A stretch of 64,000 nucleotides of DNA. Origin: Blumeriella jaapii. Its lineage: Eukaryota; Ascomycota; Leotiomycetes; Helotiales; Drepanopezizaceae. The notes beneath the pieces were generated by a model. That model saw only the letters and a list, made by a program, of their open reading frames with translations. It was not told the origin of the DNA and did no database searches. Within the stretch, counting starts at the first letter, position 1. Each line of letters begins with the position of its first letter. A program made the translations under genes and the position numbers. Of this stretch, positions 26,138-37,523 are shown piece by piece. The DNA is taken from positions 930,001 through 994,000 of the forward strand of contig VWND01000008.1 in NCBI GenBank assembly GCA_009599575.1, read 5' to 3'.

Positions 26138-28330
26138 ATGGCGACACAAGAAAGGGATTCCGGGTCTTCGCCAGACCATGAACAGGGCCTCAGCTCTATT
26201 CTCTCGACAGAAGAAAGAGTCGAATTAACACTTTTGCTGGCCAACATCACCGAGATCATGCGAAAGCAAATCACGGATACATTCGACGCGTCGGTGGCGA
26301 GCGCCAAAACACCTCAGAGTAAAGTGAGTGTCACTGACGAGGATCCGAATGTCGACGAATCAGAGAAGGGAAAAGAGTCTGAAGAGGAACAGAAGGCGAG
26401 AAAATTACAACAAGAGAGGGAGAAAGAGCTGTCTGCTCCCAAGATGTTGGAGTTGAAGGAGGCTTCGCTGAAATATTTCGATGCTTGGAGGGAATCTGTG
26501 ATCATGCGGGTTGGGACTGCAGTCAACACTTCGAAGGAGGTCATTGAGAAGCAGAAGGACGAAGCTACGGTTGAAGCGACGCCCGAAGCAGCATCGAAGG
26601 AGCCAGCCGCGGAGCCAAAAGTTATCAGTAAGTTCTGAGTCCAAAAAAAAGAAAAAGAAAAAAAGATCTTGCTCTAATACATAAAAGGCAAGAAAACCAA
26701 TGTAGAAGAAGCCGACGCAGCCCTTGTTGAGCTCTATCCACCTACCTCAACATCCCTCTACTCCCTTTCAAAAGACAAGCGCATTCTCCTCCTCAACGCA
26801 ATGCTCTTACTTCTACTCTCCCTCGAACACTACTATGCTCCTTCGCGAGTACTACTCTTACACATATCATCCTCCCTCCACCTTCCCCTTCACATCCTCG
26901 TCGAGCACGAAGTGAAGGTAGCCCAAGGCCTCCTCGAAGCAGCGAAGCACATGTCTGGCTCCGAAGAGATCCAAAAACGCAGCGACGAGAACAAGTTCGC
27001 CCGCAGGTGGAAAGTAGGACTCGCCGGCGTAGCAGGTGCAGCCGTTATCGGCATCACGGGTGGACTCGCCGCGCCACTCGTCGCAGGAGCTTTAGGAACG
27101 ATCTTTGGTGGCCTAGGACTTGGAGCCACTGCAGCAGCTGGCCTGCTGGGCACTCTCGCTGAAAGCGGTGTCATCGTTGGAAGTCTGTTCGGTGCATACG
27201 GTGCTAGCATGACCGGCAAGATGATGGACTCCTACGCAAAAGAAGTCCAAGATTTCGCTTTCCTCCCTCTCAAGGGTAGTAAGCACCACGAGCCCAAGCA
27301 AGAAGACCGGCGTCTCCGCGTTACAATTGGTGTAAGCGGATGGATCACCCAGCGTGAGGACATAATCATCCCGTGGCGTGCCCTAGGCCGAGAAAGCGAG
27401 ATCTTTGCTCTCCGCTGGGAACTCGAAGCCCTGTCTAAGCTCGGCTCCTCCCTTGAGACCGTCATCAAAAGCGCAGCATGGTCCGTTGCGAAGAAAGAGA
27501 TCATCTCTCGCACGATCTTCGCGTCGCTCATGACCGCCCTCTGGCCCCTCGGTCTACTACAAATATCGAAAATCATAGACAATCCCTTCTCTGTTGCCAA
27601 AAACCGCGCGGACAAAGCCGGGCTGGTCCTGGCGGACGCGATTATCAACAAAGCTCAAGGCGAGCGCCCAGTCACTCTCATCGGGTACTCGGTCGGCGCA
27701 AGGCTTATTTACTCCTGCCTGATGTCACTCGCACAACGCAGAGCCTTTGGACTCGTCGAATCGGCCGTCCTGATCGGAACGCCAGCGCCTTCAGACGCAG
27801 CCGTCTGGCGAGCGATGCGCAGCGTCGTTTCCGGCCGCCTCGTCAATGTCTACTCGGAGAACGATCACATCCTCGCCTTTCTATACCGCACCTCCAGCAT
27901 ACAATATGGCGTCGCGGGCTTGCAGGAGGCGCAGGACGTGACCGGGATCGAAAATGTGAACGTGAGCGGCATGGTGAGCGGGCATCTGCGCTACCAGTAC
28001 CTGGTCGGCAGTATCCTGGAGAAGATCGGGTGGGAGGACATTGATAAGGAGGAGGTGGCGAGGGAGGAGGAGACGCTGGCGCTGCTCGAAGAAGAGGATA
28101 AGAAGGATGAGGCGAGAAAGGCGCAGGAGAAAGTCGACCCAGAGGAGGAGAAGAGGCAGATGGAAAAGGACGTCGATAGGAAGGTCGAGCAGACCTATTT
28201 CCAGAAGGCGAGGGAGACTCAGGAGAAAGTCGACCCAGAGGAGGAGAAGAGGCAGATGGAAAAGGACGTCGATAGGAAGGTCGAGCAGACCTATTTCCAG
28301 AAGGCGAAGGAGACTCTGCGTTTGGGCTGA
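26138..28330 (+). CDS. DUF726 membrane protein, alpha/beta-hydrolase-like (TMCO4/Mil1-like)
   Basis: Exons 26138-26627 and 26688-28330 give 710 residues. An acidic N-terminal region (about 1-160) precedes a hydrophobic core. A Gly/Ala-rich transmembrane segment lies near residues 285-360 (LAGVAGAAVIGITGGLAAPL and the stretch after it). The alpha/beta-hydrolase part has the nucleophile-elbow-like motif GYSVGARLIY and a later VLIGTPAPSD. This matches the DUF726 family, whose yeast member Mil1 (YFL034W) interacts with the clathrin adaptor AP-1 and looks like a lipase. Ser in GYSVG is the probable nucleophile, but activity is inference. The C-terminus carries two near-identical 32-residue units (DNA 28124-28219 and 28220-28315), very charged and probably coiled coil. 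The ATG at 26138 is the first in frame after the leader. Confidence 0.88.
28124..28315 (+). repeat. 96-bp tandem duplication inside the DUF726 gene
   Basis: Two head-to-tail copies of 96 bases differ at very few sites (for example AGG versus AAG near the end of the unit). Each codes for 32 charged residues starting QEKVDPEEEKRQMEKDVDRK. The near identity suggests a recent duplication; it keeps the frame. Confidence 0.92.
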
Positions 28331-28732
28331 GGCTCGGTGGACACGCTATCTTGTGCTGAACGAAGAAATGTCTGATATGCCTAATGAATTATGCCACCCT
28401 TTTTTGTTTCAAAGGAATGCCTTCTCGTGGTCTGGAACGGACCTGTAAACCTCACATGACGAGCAGTGCAGCGATTCTACCGAGTACGTGGCTCAAAATG
28501 TCCAATTCTTCCTCCATCTGACCTGCTGCAAAGTGCCACCCACGAGTCCCATATTGCTCGAGCCATAAATGCAACAACAGTCCTGCAAATCCCCTCCTAC
28601 AATGCACGGTTGGAGATCTCGCCCGTTGATTCCCAATACCAGACCCAGCCGTATCCCAAAAGCAAATCAACGCCGCATGCACCCATCTGTCAGTCTACAT
28701 TTCCCGCTCGCCCCGCCCTCGATACCTAACAT
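28331..28732. other. convergent 3' interval
   Basis: Space between the ends of the DUF726 gene and sec17, with no coding signal; both 3' UTRs are expected here. Confidence 0.5.
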
Positions 28733-29808
28733 CTACGAAAAGTCCTCCCCCTTCTCCTCGATCGCATTCTTGATCCTCAACAAGATAACCGTCTTCCACT
28801 TATCCAGCTTGCTCATCTGATCATACTGGAACAGCTTATCCGCGAAGGCCTCCTGGTCGCCGGCCTCGACGGCCTCGTACAGGTCCACCAGCAGCTGGTG
28901 CTCCCGCTGGCTCATGAAGGTCGGGTCCATGTCGCGGTACTTCTCCAAAGCACGGTTCGTGGCAACCTGGTCGCCAGACGCGAGGTGGCACAGCCCAGCC
29001 TTGAGGAAGTAGTCCTTGACGGACCACTTCATGAGGTTGTTGGACACCGACGACGCAGCGACCTTCTCGTAGTGCCCGATCGCCTTGTAGTAGTCGGATT
29101 CGAGGGCCGCAATGTCAGCGACTTTGAGGTAGAGTTTGTTTGCTAAGCTGTGCCGGAATCATAAATGTTAGCGTTTTGCGTTGTTTTCTGTGGAGGGTTG
29201 GGGAAGGGGAGGGTGCCTTACGCTTCCGCGTTGTCGTTCTCGAACCAACTGGCTGCCAACTCATAGCTCTCAATCGCCTTCTTCTGGTCCCCGATTTCCG
29301 TCTCGTACACCTCTGCCAGATTCTGCTTGTGCGTCGCGGCCCTCCGGAAGTTGCCCTTCATCGTATAGTGGTTGATCGCGACATCGAGACAGCGCGCGGC
29401 GTCTAGCGGGTCCGTCTTCCGGTACACTTTGAAGGCCTCGGTTAGGGTATTCGCAGCGTCGTCTGGCTCCTTCAGGTTATTCGTTTGGATGACCGCAGCT
29501 TTCTCGAAGGCTTGTCCGGCTTCTTTATCTGCAATGGAGGCTGTCTTAGCGATGCTGGTGCACATGGGCCCGCGAGGAGGAACGCACTGAGTTTCTGCAT
29601 GCGAAACGCATTCGCGGCTTGTGTATACAGATCTGCTGCGTTTTCCCACTTCTCTTGCCTGCCACCAAATAGACTGAATCCTCCCACAGCGCCAGCTGCG
29701 GCTTTGTCTGCCTGTGGAAAGTGTTAGAGGGCCTGGCCGAGGTATTGGATGGCGGGGTAATTCTTGGGGACGCACCTTTTGCAACAAGGCTCTGGGATCT
29801 TGGGCCAT
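28733..29808 (-). CDS. sec17: alpha-SNAP (Sec17), SNARE disassembly adaptor
   Basis: Exons 29808-29776, 29711-29588, 29528-29222 and 29147-28733 give 292 residues, the length of yeast Sec17. The sequence shows the family's TPR-like helices: FGGRQEKWENAADLYTQAAN, AGQAFEKAA, NFRRAATHKQNLAEVYE and AIESYELAASWFENDNAEAL. The C-terminal helix ends DKWKTVILLRIKNAIEEK, which includes the conserved Leu-Leu that activates the NSF/Sec18 ATPase. The protein recruits Sec18 to cis-SNARE complexes for membrane fusion along the secretory pathway. For exon 4 the acceptor CACAG at 29148 is required; the nearer CTTAG is out of phase. The start codon lies 418 bases from that of the Gta3-like gene on the other strand. 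Confidence 0.96.
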
Positions 29809-30226
29809 GATTGTGAAGGTTCCTGATATCGAGGGTAGTGAGTTGAGCGTTTTTGAAATCACAGCGTTTGTAAGGGGATTTCGAGGGAACTGTAAGTTCG
29901 TTTGCTCTGACGAGGTCGCCTTCAAGTATGCCACTTAGCGTGATGCGTGGAAGCTGGGCTTGAGGCTTGGCAAGGCTACCCTTTTTACATACATCATCTT
30001 GAACAGAAGGCTACCACACCAGTTGTGTCCACAGCAGCTAATACTCTGCCAGCCAGATGTACGCCCGACAACACGACCTATATGGATCATGTAATAGAAT
30101 AAGGCCGTGACAGACAATCGGCACATTCTACAACTATTCATCGTTGCCAGCTTGGTACGTTTCATCCTTCCCCCTTCTCAGTCCAGTTTGTAACCCGAGA
30201 AAAAGCTATATCAAGTCCTTGCAAAA
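29809..30226. promoter_or_regulatory. divergent promoter, sec17 / Gta3-like gene
   Basis: 418 bases between two start codons pointing apart, with no coding signal. It must hold both promoters. No specific site is claimed. Confidence 0.55.
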
Positions 30227-30868
30227 ATGGCGAGTTCGATAAGCAAAAGCTGTAGAGCTTGCCTTCTCAGCAAATCTCGAGCTCGAAAATACCTCGTTTC
30301 CTACCTACGGAAGTACAGCTCTGCAGAAGCACCGCCCCCGAAGCCCAAAGCCTCCCTCGACATCGCCGCCCTCCTCTCCAAACCAACCTGGTCCGTCCGC
30401 TCTCTGGTCCCCGGCAAACCTTCCGAATCCACCGAAATCACCCCTCAGAAGCTGCACCACCTCCTCCGGCTCTCCGCCCTCCCGCTCCCAAAGACGCCCG
30501 AGGAAGAAGCCTCCATGCTCGCCACGCTGCATGCCCAACTGCACTTCGTGCGGGACATCCAGAATGTGGACACCGAGGGCGTGGAGCCTTTGCAGAGTAT
30601 CAGAGATGAGACGGAGGAGGGGATCAGGGAAGTGACGATTGGTTTGGATCAGCTGAAGGAGGCGCTGGCAAAGGAGGATGTCGTGGGAAGGAATCGGAGG
30701 CCGAGGAGGAGGAGGACAGAGAAAGTTGACGCGAAAGATGTGGAGGATTGGGATGTGCTAGGGACGGCGGGAGATAAGGTTGAGACGCCCGGTGGGAAGT
30801 ATTTTGTGGTTAGGAGTGGGAAGGATAAGGATGGAAAGACGGAGGATGATGGAACTAGATCAATTTGA
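30227..30868 (+). CDS. Gta3/GatC-like subunit of glutamyl-tRNA(Gln) amidotransferase, mitochondrial
   Basis: Single exon, 213 residues. The N-terminus is rich in Ser, Lys and Arg (MASSISKSCRACLLSKSRAR), consistent with mitochondrial import. The core has LDIAALLSKPTWSVRSLVP and LHHLLRLSALPLP, the signature of fungal GatC-like (Gta3) proteins, followed by a helical pair LHAQLHFVRDIQNVDTEGV resembling bacterial GatC. The complex amidates Glu-tRNA(Gln) to Gln-tRNA(Gln) in mitochondria. The C-terminal third is Arg/Lys/Glu-rich. Assignment rests on these motifs by eye. Confidence 0.82.
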   Translation: MASSISKSCRACLLSKSRARKYLVSYLRKYSSAEAPPPKPKASLDIAALLSKPTWSVRSLVPGKPSESTEITPQKLHHLLRLSALPLPKTPEEEASMLATLHAQLHFVRDIQNVDTEGVEPLQSIRDETEEGIREVTIGLDQLKEALAKEDVVGRNRRPRRRRTEKVDAKDVEDWDVLGTAGDKVETPGGKYFVVRSGKDKDGKTEDDGTRSI

Positions 30869-31611
30869 AATTCTGTTCAAGTTCAGTGTGATTGCCCTGA
30901 ATGAGAGTAGTCACCCTGAAAATGGCACTGTGTAAGAAAGATTACCCCTTGATTCATGGCAACTCTAGTCCCAACATCTCACCGGCTGCTTACGAAAGGA
31001 GAGATAGACTTCAATCAATAACATAATCCAATAGCACCTTATTTGCACCATGCAGCCCGTTTAAAAGCTACTTCCAAGTAAGACGAAATCATCTCTTGCC
31101 ATTCACCTCCCTTCTGAACAATTCCTCTTCTCTATAAATCCAGCCTTTCGTCGTCCCCTACCTACGAAAAGAGAAGAACACTAGTCTACTGCTCGCCTTT
31201 GTCAAGCCAAGGAACGCCTTTGTCAAGCCAAGGAATGCTTTGCTCCGGACGGTAGGCGATCTTATTCAGACTGTGTTGCTTAACAATTTTTAATTTATTT
31301 TCTTTTGCAAGAGTGTCTAGAGACATGGATGTAGTATATAAATGATACCACATTTTTTTTACTAACGTGTACCAAAAGCGAGCCGAGGTGTCTATCGATC
31401 CCGCTCGCGCGCCCTGGATAAAGGAGAACTTGTAGAGCTGAAAGATTTCGATGCTCATAGTTCCATCATCACAAACCCTCTACTGGGGGGAAATGGAAGT
31501 GAAGAGGTGCTGACTGCAGAACAGAGGGGAGGAAAGGATCCAGCTATTGCATTTGCTAATGTAGATCGCGTCTTCCATCAAGGAGCTGTCAGTAGTGCCC
31601 ACCGTCAAGAA
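30869..31611. other. intergenic interval with 21-bp direct repeat
   Basis: Mostly non-coding. Two adjacent copies of a unit resembling CCTTTGTCAAGCCAAGGAAYG lie at about 31196-31237. They form the end of a 90-codon open frame on the minus strand (31458-31186, ATG start) with no recognisable family and no splice partner. I do not call it a gene. Confidence 0.4.
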
Positions 31612-32685
31612 TCACTTTAGCTCGTCCAAGCCAGCAGTTGGCACTGGTCCGCCTCTGGCCTTGCTGACCGCCGCAGCTCCGCTACCTCTCCACGCACTCG
31701 CAATAAGGCCGACAATGTGGTCGACTCCGACGTTCTTCTTGACCTGGGCGAAGATCGTCGGCCCGCCCTCGCGCATCTTCCTCGCGTCCCGATCCATCAC
31801 ATCCAGGTCGGCGCCCACAGCCTCGGCCAGGTCGGTCTTGTTCACAATCAAGAGATCACTCTGCGTGATTCCGGGACCGCCCTTGCGAGGGATCTTGTCA
31901 CCGCCACTGACATCAATGACATAGATGATGTAATCGGCCAGCTCGCGCGAGTAGTTGGCTGCTAAGTTGTCGCCCCCGGACTCGATGAGGAGAAGGTCGG
32001 ACTGGAACTCTCGGTGGAGGTCTTCTAGAGCCGCGAGGTTGGCGGAGATGTCTTCTCGGACGGCCGCGTGGGGACAGCCGCCGGTCTCGATGGCGCGGAT
32101 CCGGGAGGCGGGTAGGGCTTTGTTCTTGGTGAGAAACTCGGCATCTTCGCGGGTGAAGATATCATTGGTGACGGCTGCGATGGAGTATTTCTCTCGAAGG
32201 GCCAGGCAGAGCGCTAGCATCAGAGCAGTCTTGCCCGAGCCAACGGGTCTGCAGAGCCGTCAGCATCGGTGCAGAGAAAACAATAGATGTTCTTGTGCCC
32301 ACTCCCAAAGGCCTTCATGAACACAAGTTTTCCCCCGGGTTGGCTCGGTTCACACAATACATCCCGACGCAGCTGGCTCAGCTCCAGGGAGAACGAGCTG
32401 CGGCCACTTGATATACACGTGATGATCAACACCCCGCGGCGACGCCGCCATCACTGCATGTATTGATAGACGTGTGAAGTGCCAAATAGCGCAGAGAAGA
32501 GCCACATACCCTCCGATACCGATGGTGAAAGCTCGTTCCGACCAGTCTCGCCCCTCGATAATGGGCATCTCTCTTCCCATGTAGCTGCCCGGTCCATCGA
32601 GAATCTCGTGTGTGTGTCCGTGATCCGGAGCGCCGTGGTCGTGAGAGTGTGCATGATCGTGGTCGTGTGAGTGATTGTGAGCCAT
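31612..32685 (-). CDS. ureG: urease accessory GTPase UreG
   Basis: Exons 32685-32510 and 32248-31612 give 270 residues. The first 30 residues are His/Asp-rich ([14 protein letters not shown]), a nickel-binding region typical of eukaryotic and many bacterial UreG proteins. The P-loop [11 protein letters not shown] is split by the intron and restored in phase. The family motifs [31 protein letters not shown] (with the Cys-Pro-His nickel site), [11 protein letters not shown] and the guanine-specificity VNKTDLA are present. UreG hydrolyses GTP to insert nickel into urease together with UreD and UreF homologues. No other urease gene lies in this window. The intron (32509-32249) is long for this region at 261 bases. 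Confidence 0.95.
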
Positions 32686-34184
32686 TGCTGCGGTCGAATC
32701 TTGAACAGGACGCACACTTTTGAAATCGTCTTGTAGTTTGTCTGGAAAAGCGAACAAGGAGATTTTGATATATCGTACAGCACAGTAGCTCGGTTAGGTA
32801 ACAGCGGCCTAACTCCGCTGTAGAACGCTTGCTTGGCGTGAAGTCTCCACTTCAACCTTGACTTGACTTCTATACTTTACCCCTATTCATCACAAGTAAA
32901 AGTTCTCTTGAAAAGTACGCTCGAAACTTTCAGGGAGAATGATGTGACAGAACCTGTTGTTCTGAGGTTTTTTGGCCTCAAAACGCGACAGACGGCGATG
33001 TAGATGACGGTCGGCATTCTGCTCTCAAGACTTGTCAGCTCATTGGTGCGATTTGTCTATTGGATGGGCGACGCGTTGTTGAGCATTGAGTTAATTGAAC
33101 TACTCTTCCGAAAGAGCCGTATCGAGTAGTTGATTGATATGCTTACTCATGGCACATCTATCTCTCTACTACGAATAAGCAGGTTCGCAGTGGACTTCAC
33201 CAACCAAAGAGCTTCTCTGACGATTAAAGTACCAACTGAATATTCCGTCCAGAGTCGCGATACTCAACCCTTTTGTAGCCGCCTAAGCGGACAATTTCTC
33301 CTAGAAGTTCGCGCAGGTACATTTCATGCTGACCCAGCTCGCTTGTGTACGCCCTCTCTCTCTCTAAGAGTTTTCTCTGTCTGAATGACGATTACAATTG
33401 TAGGGTAGTGCATAAATTGCCATAAGAATTATCGCATGCTCTGTGAGATCAAACTGCGGCTTCTTCTCTCCTCTCGTGTAGCTTATAAGTAATTCAGATT
33501 GCCAGTTTCTTGCTCTTGAGAGGAGACGTGAAGGCGACAGATGGGGAGAGGATGTGGCCGACTGGGGCGAGACTGCTTGTTGATTTTCTCAAGAATGCTC
33601 AGAGGAGCAGCGGGTTGTGCTTCTAGGTATTGGTAACGAGGGGGTCACGCCTGGTAGCTTCGAGCTGATGAGCTTTGCGAAAAGTATTAGAGGCTGACAA
33701 GTGATGAAAAACATGGTGACGGTATCTGATGCTTCGTAGGCAGTGCACATTACAATCATGTATCATATTCTATTTTATGATTAAAGTTAAAAACAACTGC
33801 TTGTAAACTGGCAAAGGATAATCTGACTTCGTATGGGAAGCTTAGCGAGGTTTCGGCTTGTCGCTAAGACGTCTCTTAGTGATAGAGCAATCGTACTGAA
33901 AGTTGTCCGCCAATTCTTGCGTTGGTTCAGTTCGCTGTCCAAAATCATCATGAGTTGGGATCTTTTTCTGATATTTGGAACTCTTTTTGAAAATCTAACA
34001 TGGACTGACCTTCTGAAGCACCTGACCATCAATGTTGAATTCCGAGGGAGTGTGAAAATCAAGCACTGCACCCTTAACCACCAGAAGACCGAAAGGGAGC
34101 ATTTTCATCACACTCAAGAGAGCATGGGATTTCCAATCTATGGTTTTGTGGACATTAAAATTGCATTATAGGTACTGCACCCCT
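32686..34184. other. 1.5-kb intergenic interval
   Basis: No supported coding region on either strand. The right half is AT-richer. The short frames have random composition. Left end is the ureG promoter; right end is the 3' side of the SET gene. Confidence 0.5.
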
Positions 34185-35504
34185 TCATCTGATGTTCCAA
34201 CTCCAATGATGCCTTGCATCCTCCAACAGCTCCATCTCCAAGTAATTAGCCTCTTTCTCTCCAAATACCATCATCACCGCGTCGATCGCAAGCCTGGCGT
34301 GCTTATGCGCTGCCGCCATATCGGCGTCGCCACTGTACGCCAGCGCGGCAAACATGTGTCCGGTCCCGCGGGCAGCGTGCACTCCCTCCTCTTCATACAG
34401 CGCCAGCAGTTCCTCCGCCAGCCTGGGCGATCCTATAGACTCAGACGACCAGTCCGAGAGGAACTCTTGCAGCTCCTGGATGCGACGGATGCGGTTGTCT
34501 GATGCTCGCACCTCGGCGGAGCTCGCCGAGCACAAGGAGCACTGGCATTCAAACCCCCACATGGCGTTCAGTGAGCTCTGTCGCTCGGCCCGGGTCTCTA
34601 GCATGTCGGTATCTACCTGTTTTTAGTCGCGAGGGTTCGCGGAGCGGAATGCGTGGCTTACATGTTATGGTTATCTCCTCGCCCACCTCGATCGTGCGAG
34701 AGGCAAAGAAGGACCGAATCAGAGTTGTCGGATCACGGTGGTGTACAGCACTAGAACTGTCAGATTCCCACTCCCGGAAATGGAGCTGCGTACGTACTTT
34801 GGCCGACAATCATGGTTGAGCTTCTACAAGCATGCGTTAGACGTTGTGCCTCCCGATGTTGGGAAAGTATGGGGAGAACAAACTGCCGCTTCGGGATACA
34901 GTAAGAAGTGCTGCTCCCCCTCGAACGTCCCCGCAAACGCATTCGTTTCAACCCTCGCCATGATCGAATCCCCAGGGCCGTTTGCTGCCATCTTCACGAC
35001 CTTCGCCCTCGTCTTCCTCGGCAACTGGTGGAACGCTTGGTGCAGGTACTTGTATCCCTGCGGCCAGTCCGGGAAGAACGCATCGTGGTGGAAGATGCCT
35101 ACCGGGGTACTGGACAGGATCTCGTCGCCGCGGTGGAGTTTCCGCGTGGCGAAGAGCCCATTGCCCCGGCCGGGTACGTTGACAATCTCCCAAGGGGGGT
35201 TGGTGTAGTTGTTGACGTGGGCGTGGACGTGGGGTTGGGTGAATGCTGGAAGAGTGAGGATGCCAGAGGCAATACGAGGGGTAGTGAAGAGGGAGATGCC
35301 GCGGTCCGATGCAAAGTTGGTGTTCGTGTAGACGCAGAATTCTTCGTTGGTGTTTTTGTCGCTCAGACATTGTGGTTCGCTTGTCCAGGGATGGAACCTG
35401 TTTGGTGGCTCCTGTTCAGGCGCGTGTTTCTCTCGGATGACCTGGTCTTCCTGGGTCGATTCTAGTTGGTAAAGCGAGGAAACGCGAAGTTGTGAAATGC
35501 GCAT
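34185..35504 (-). CDS. SET-domain protein (fungal SET/TPR-like lysine methyltransferase)
   Basis: Exons 35504-34884, 34823-34798, 34756-34662 and 34612-34185 give 389 residues. The SET start is VPGRGNGLFATRKLHRGDEI (about residue 110). The catalytic and SAM-binding motif KLNHDCRPN comes almost whole from the 26-base second exon, and the third exon supplies EVGEEITIT, joined to Tyr. A post-SET Cys cluster (CQCSLC) follows. The last 100 residues are helical. Such proteins methylate lysine in histones or other proteins; the substrate is unknown. The N-terminal 100 residues (including PWTSEPQCLSD and the Cys-Val-Tyr stretch) resemble the fungal extracellular-start SET family, but the start shown lacks a clear signal peptide, so a further upstream exon is possible. 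Confidence 0.85.
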
Positions 35505-36665
35505 TCTTCAGAGATACTACATATGTCAGGCTGGAACGCGCCGTCCAGGGATACTCCAGCATGTGACAAGGAGATGAGTGAAAGCGATGCTGCGATGGTT
35601 GATGAATGCATTATTAGCGTATTCAGGTATTACATGTGGAATGAAAAAGATGAGGATTCGTCTGAGTGGAGGTACAGAATCATCATTTATTGTCCTTGTG
35701 CCACCATACCGCCGTCGTGCCTCCTTGTTTCATTGTGGTATGAAATTCGCTTCAGGCTGGCCTCTACCACACAATCCGTTCAGAGATGAATCTACGGGTT
35801 CCAGGGAGAGATATTCTGTTCTGAGTTTTTGCGATTTTCGGCACACAAGGAAGTATGCGTAGAATTTATGTCCACGAGCAAAGGGCGATATGATGCAGCC
35901 GAGCCACTCTCCCGTTGTTGACAAAGAGGGCCTAAGCTGAGCTAAGCGAAGATGACCTGGTAGACGATCCACCTTTCCCGTCTCTTTTCGCGATCCAAGA
36001 GGTAAGCAACTTGGTAATTATCTCGGACAAGATAGCCAGCGGGTCGCTATGCCCCTCGTGACCTGGTGTCGATCCGGCATATGTCTCTATCGAAGCAGAT
36101 GAGAAGAAGGTTGCGACATGAGTTGTTGTGACGTGGGGACTTTTTCGATGACCAAAGGTCGACGACGACTTATCTAAGATACCTGATTTCCTTGTGGCGG
36201 GCACAACTTATCAACGATTTCTTCATCATGCAGCGCCGGCTAGCCAGATGTGAAGAAGGGGGAGTGTGGAAGGTACGCTAGAAACGCCTCGCTTAGTCCT
36301 AAACGTATGCTAGACGGCCTTTTTAAGTAAACAAGAATCTTCGGCATCACCTGCAAGTACCCTGATCAACCTCCTGATGTCCGAGCCGAGTCATGAGGGC
36401 TTACGGTGCGCAACTTCTTTTCGGCTGATCTTTGTTTCGAGGCTGCAGTCATGCTGATGCTGATGCTGATGCTGCTGATGCTGCTCAGTAGATCACAAGA
36501 TGACGGACGTACTCCCAAAGCCCGGCGCTGAGTCGTCTCTTCTCCAGTCCAGTGCTTCAAGTATCGCTGGTATTTCCACTTGAAATTTTCTCATCGCAAA
36601 AGGTAGGTTGAGTATTTTTGTTGTGTACATACCTTTTTCCACAGCAGGCATATCTGCGACTCACG
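35505..36665. other. intergenic interval with possible gene remnant
   Basis: Holds only the weak minus-strand remnant at 35932-36347 (separate entry), a CTGATG/CTGCTG microsatellite at about 36450-36485, and the promoter of the glycine-zipper gene. Confidence 0.5.
35932..36347 (-). pseudogene. possible disrupted small coding region
   Basis: Read on the minus strand from an ATG at about 36347, a frame begins MPKILVYLKRPSSIRLGLSE, continues for 35 codons to a TAG, and carries on in the same frame as coding-like sequence (PALHDEEIVDKLCPPQGNQ) after it. Further down, another frame is open to 35932 (IETYAGSTPGHEGHSDPLA). Composition looks protein-like, but no intron arrangement that I can find joins the parts, and no family is recognised. 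It could be a decayed gene, or chance. Confidence 0.25.
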
Positions 36666-37523
36666 ATGGCGGCACAAGAATACTACGATAGCTTCAACCC
36701 CAACAGCCAGGGGCGAGCTCCGCATCATCCGCCTCCTCAGTATCAACAGTTTCGTCCAGCGCAGCAACCGAGACATGACGGGAATTCGCATCCAGGCGGA
36801 TCTCAAGGGCCGCCATATCCCGATCCCAAGGCGGGATATCCGGCATCTCCGCATCCACCGGCCATGCCTCAGCATCCTGCACAGAAGCAGCCGCAACACA
36901 ATCCACATCGGCAGCAACATCCACAATCGCAGCACTCCCCGTGGCCTCAATACCAAACGCCACAGTATGCGTCGCAATCGCAACCGCAGCACCAACAGCA
37001 ATATGTCCAGAACCCGCAGATGGACATCCACCCCCAGCAACGCGTAGCCTCGAGTCCCGGCTACGCCCATCTCCGAGCCTCACGGTCGTACTCCGAACCG
37101 CCCTCTTCGCACCACGGCTCTCGTCGTCGCCGCGACGAACGCTCCCCATCGCCTGAGCGATCCTACACACGCTCAAGCTCGAAGCCGGCCCGACGACCTC
37201 GCTCGCGTTCGCGCTCGCGCTCGCACCATCGCTCGGGCCCCCGCAGACGGCGCAGCAGCAGAAAAGAGAAAGACGGGCACCATAGCGGTCGCAACACCTT
37301 CCTGGGAGCTTTCGGAGGGAGCTTGATCGGCGATGCGATATTCCCCGGCCTCGGGACGTTGGGCGGTGCGATTCTGGGCGGGGTGGCGGGAAAAGAGAGC
37401 GCGAAGGAGGGTTCGAGGAAGAGCGCCAGTGCCAGACCGACTTCGAGAAGATGGCGGCACGGGACTGATTATGATCGGATCTATGAGGAAGGCAGGCGGA
37501 GGAGAGGAGAGGAGGTTGATTGA
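36666..37523 (+). CDS. Gln/Pro/His-rich protein with RS stretch and glycine-zipper segment
   Basis: Single exon, 285 residues. Residues 1-140 are low complexity, rich in Gln, Pro and His (QHPAQKQPQHNPHRQQHPQ). Residues 150-215 are Arg/Ser-rich (RSRSRSRSHHRS). Residues 220-260 form a hydrophobic Gly-rich block (FLGAFGGSLIGDAIFPGLGT) with the GxxxG spacing of a glycine zipper. The tail is basic. Many fungi have such proteins; function is unknown. The prion-like front suggests self-assembly, but that is inference. The ATG at 36666 gives MAAQEYYDSFNPN. Confidence 0.78.
   Translation: MAAQEYYDSFNPNSQGRAPHHPPPQYQQFRPAQQPRHDGNSHPGGSQGPPYPDPKAGYPASPHPPAMPQHPAQKQPQHNPHRQQHPQSQHSPWPQYQTPQYASQSQPQHQQQYVQNPQMDIHPQQRVASSPGYAHLRASRSYSEPPSSHHGSRRRRDERSPSPERSYTRSSSKPARRPRSRSRSRSHHRSGPRRRRSSRKEKDGHHSGRNTFLGAFGGSLIGDAIFPGLGTLGGAILGGVAGKESAKEGSRKSASARPTSRRWRHGTDYDRIYEEGRRRRGEEVD

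Noticed and set aside
31186..31458. 90-codon minus-strand frame with a repeated PWLDKG tail
   Set aside because: ATG start but no family, no introns, and the tail is only the 21-bp direct repeat. Kept as a note, not as a gene.
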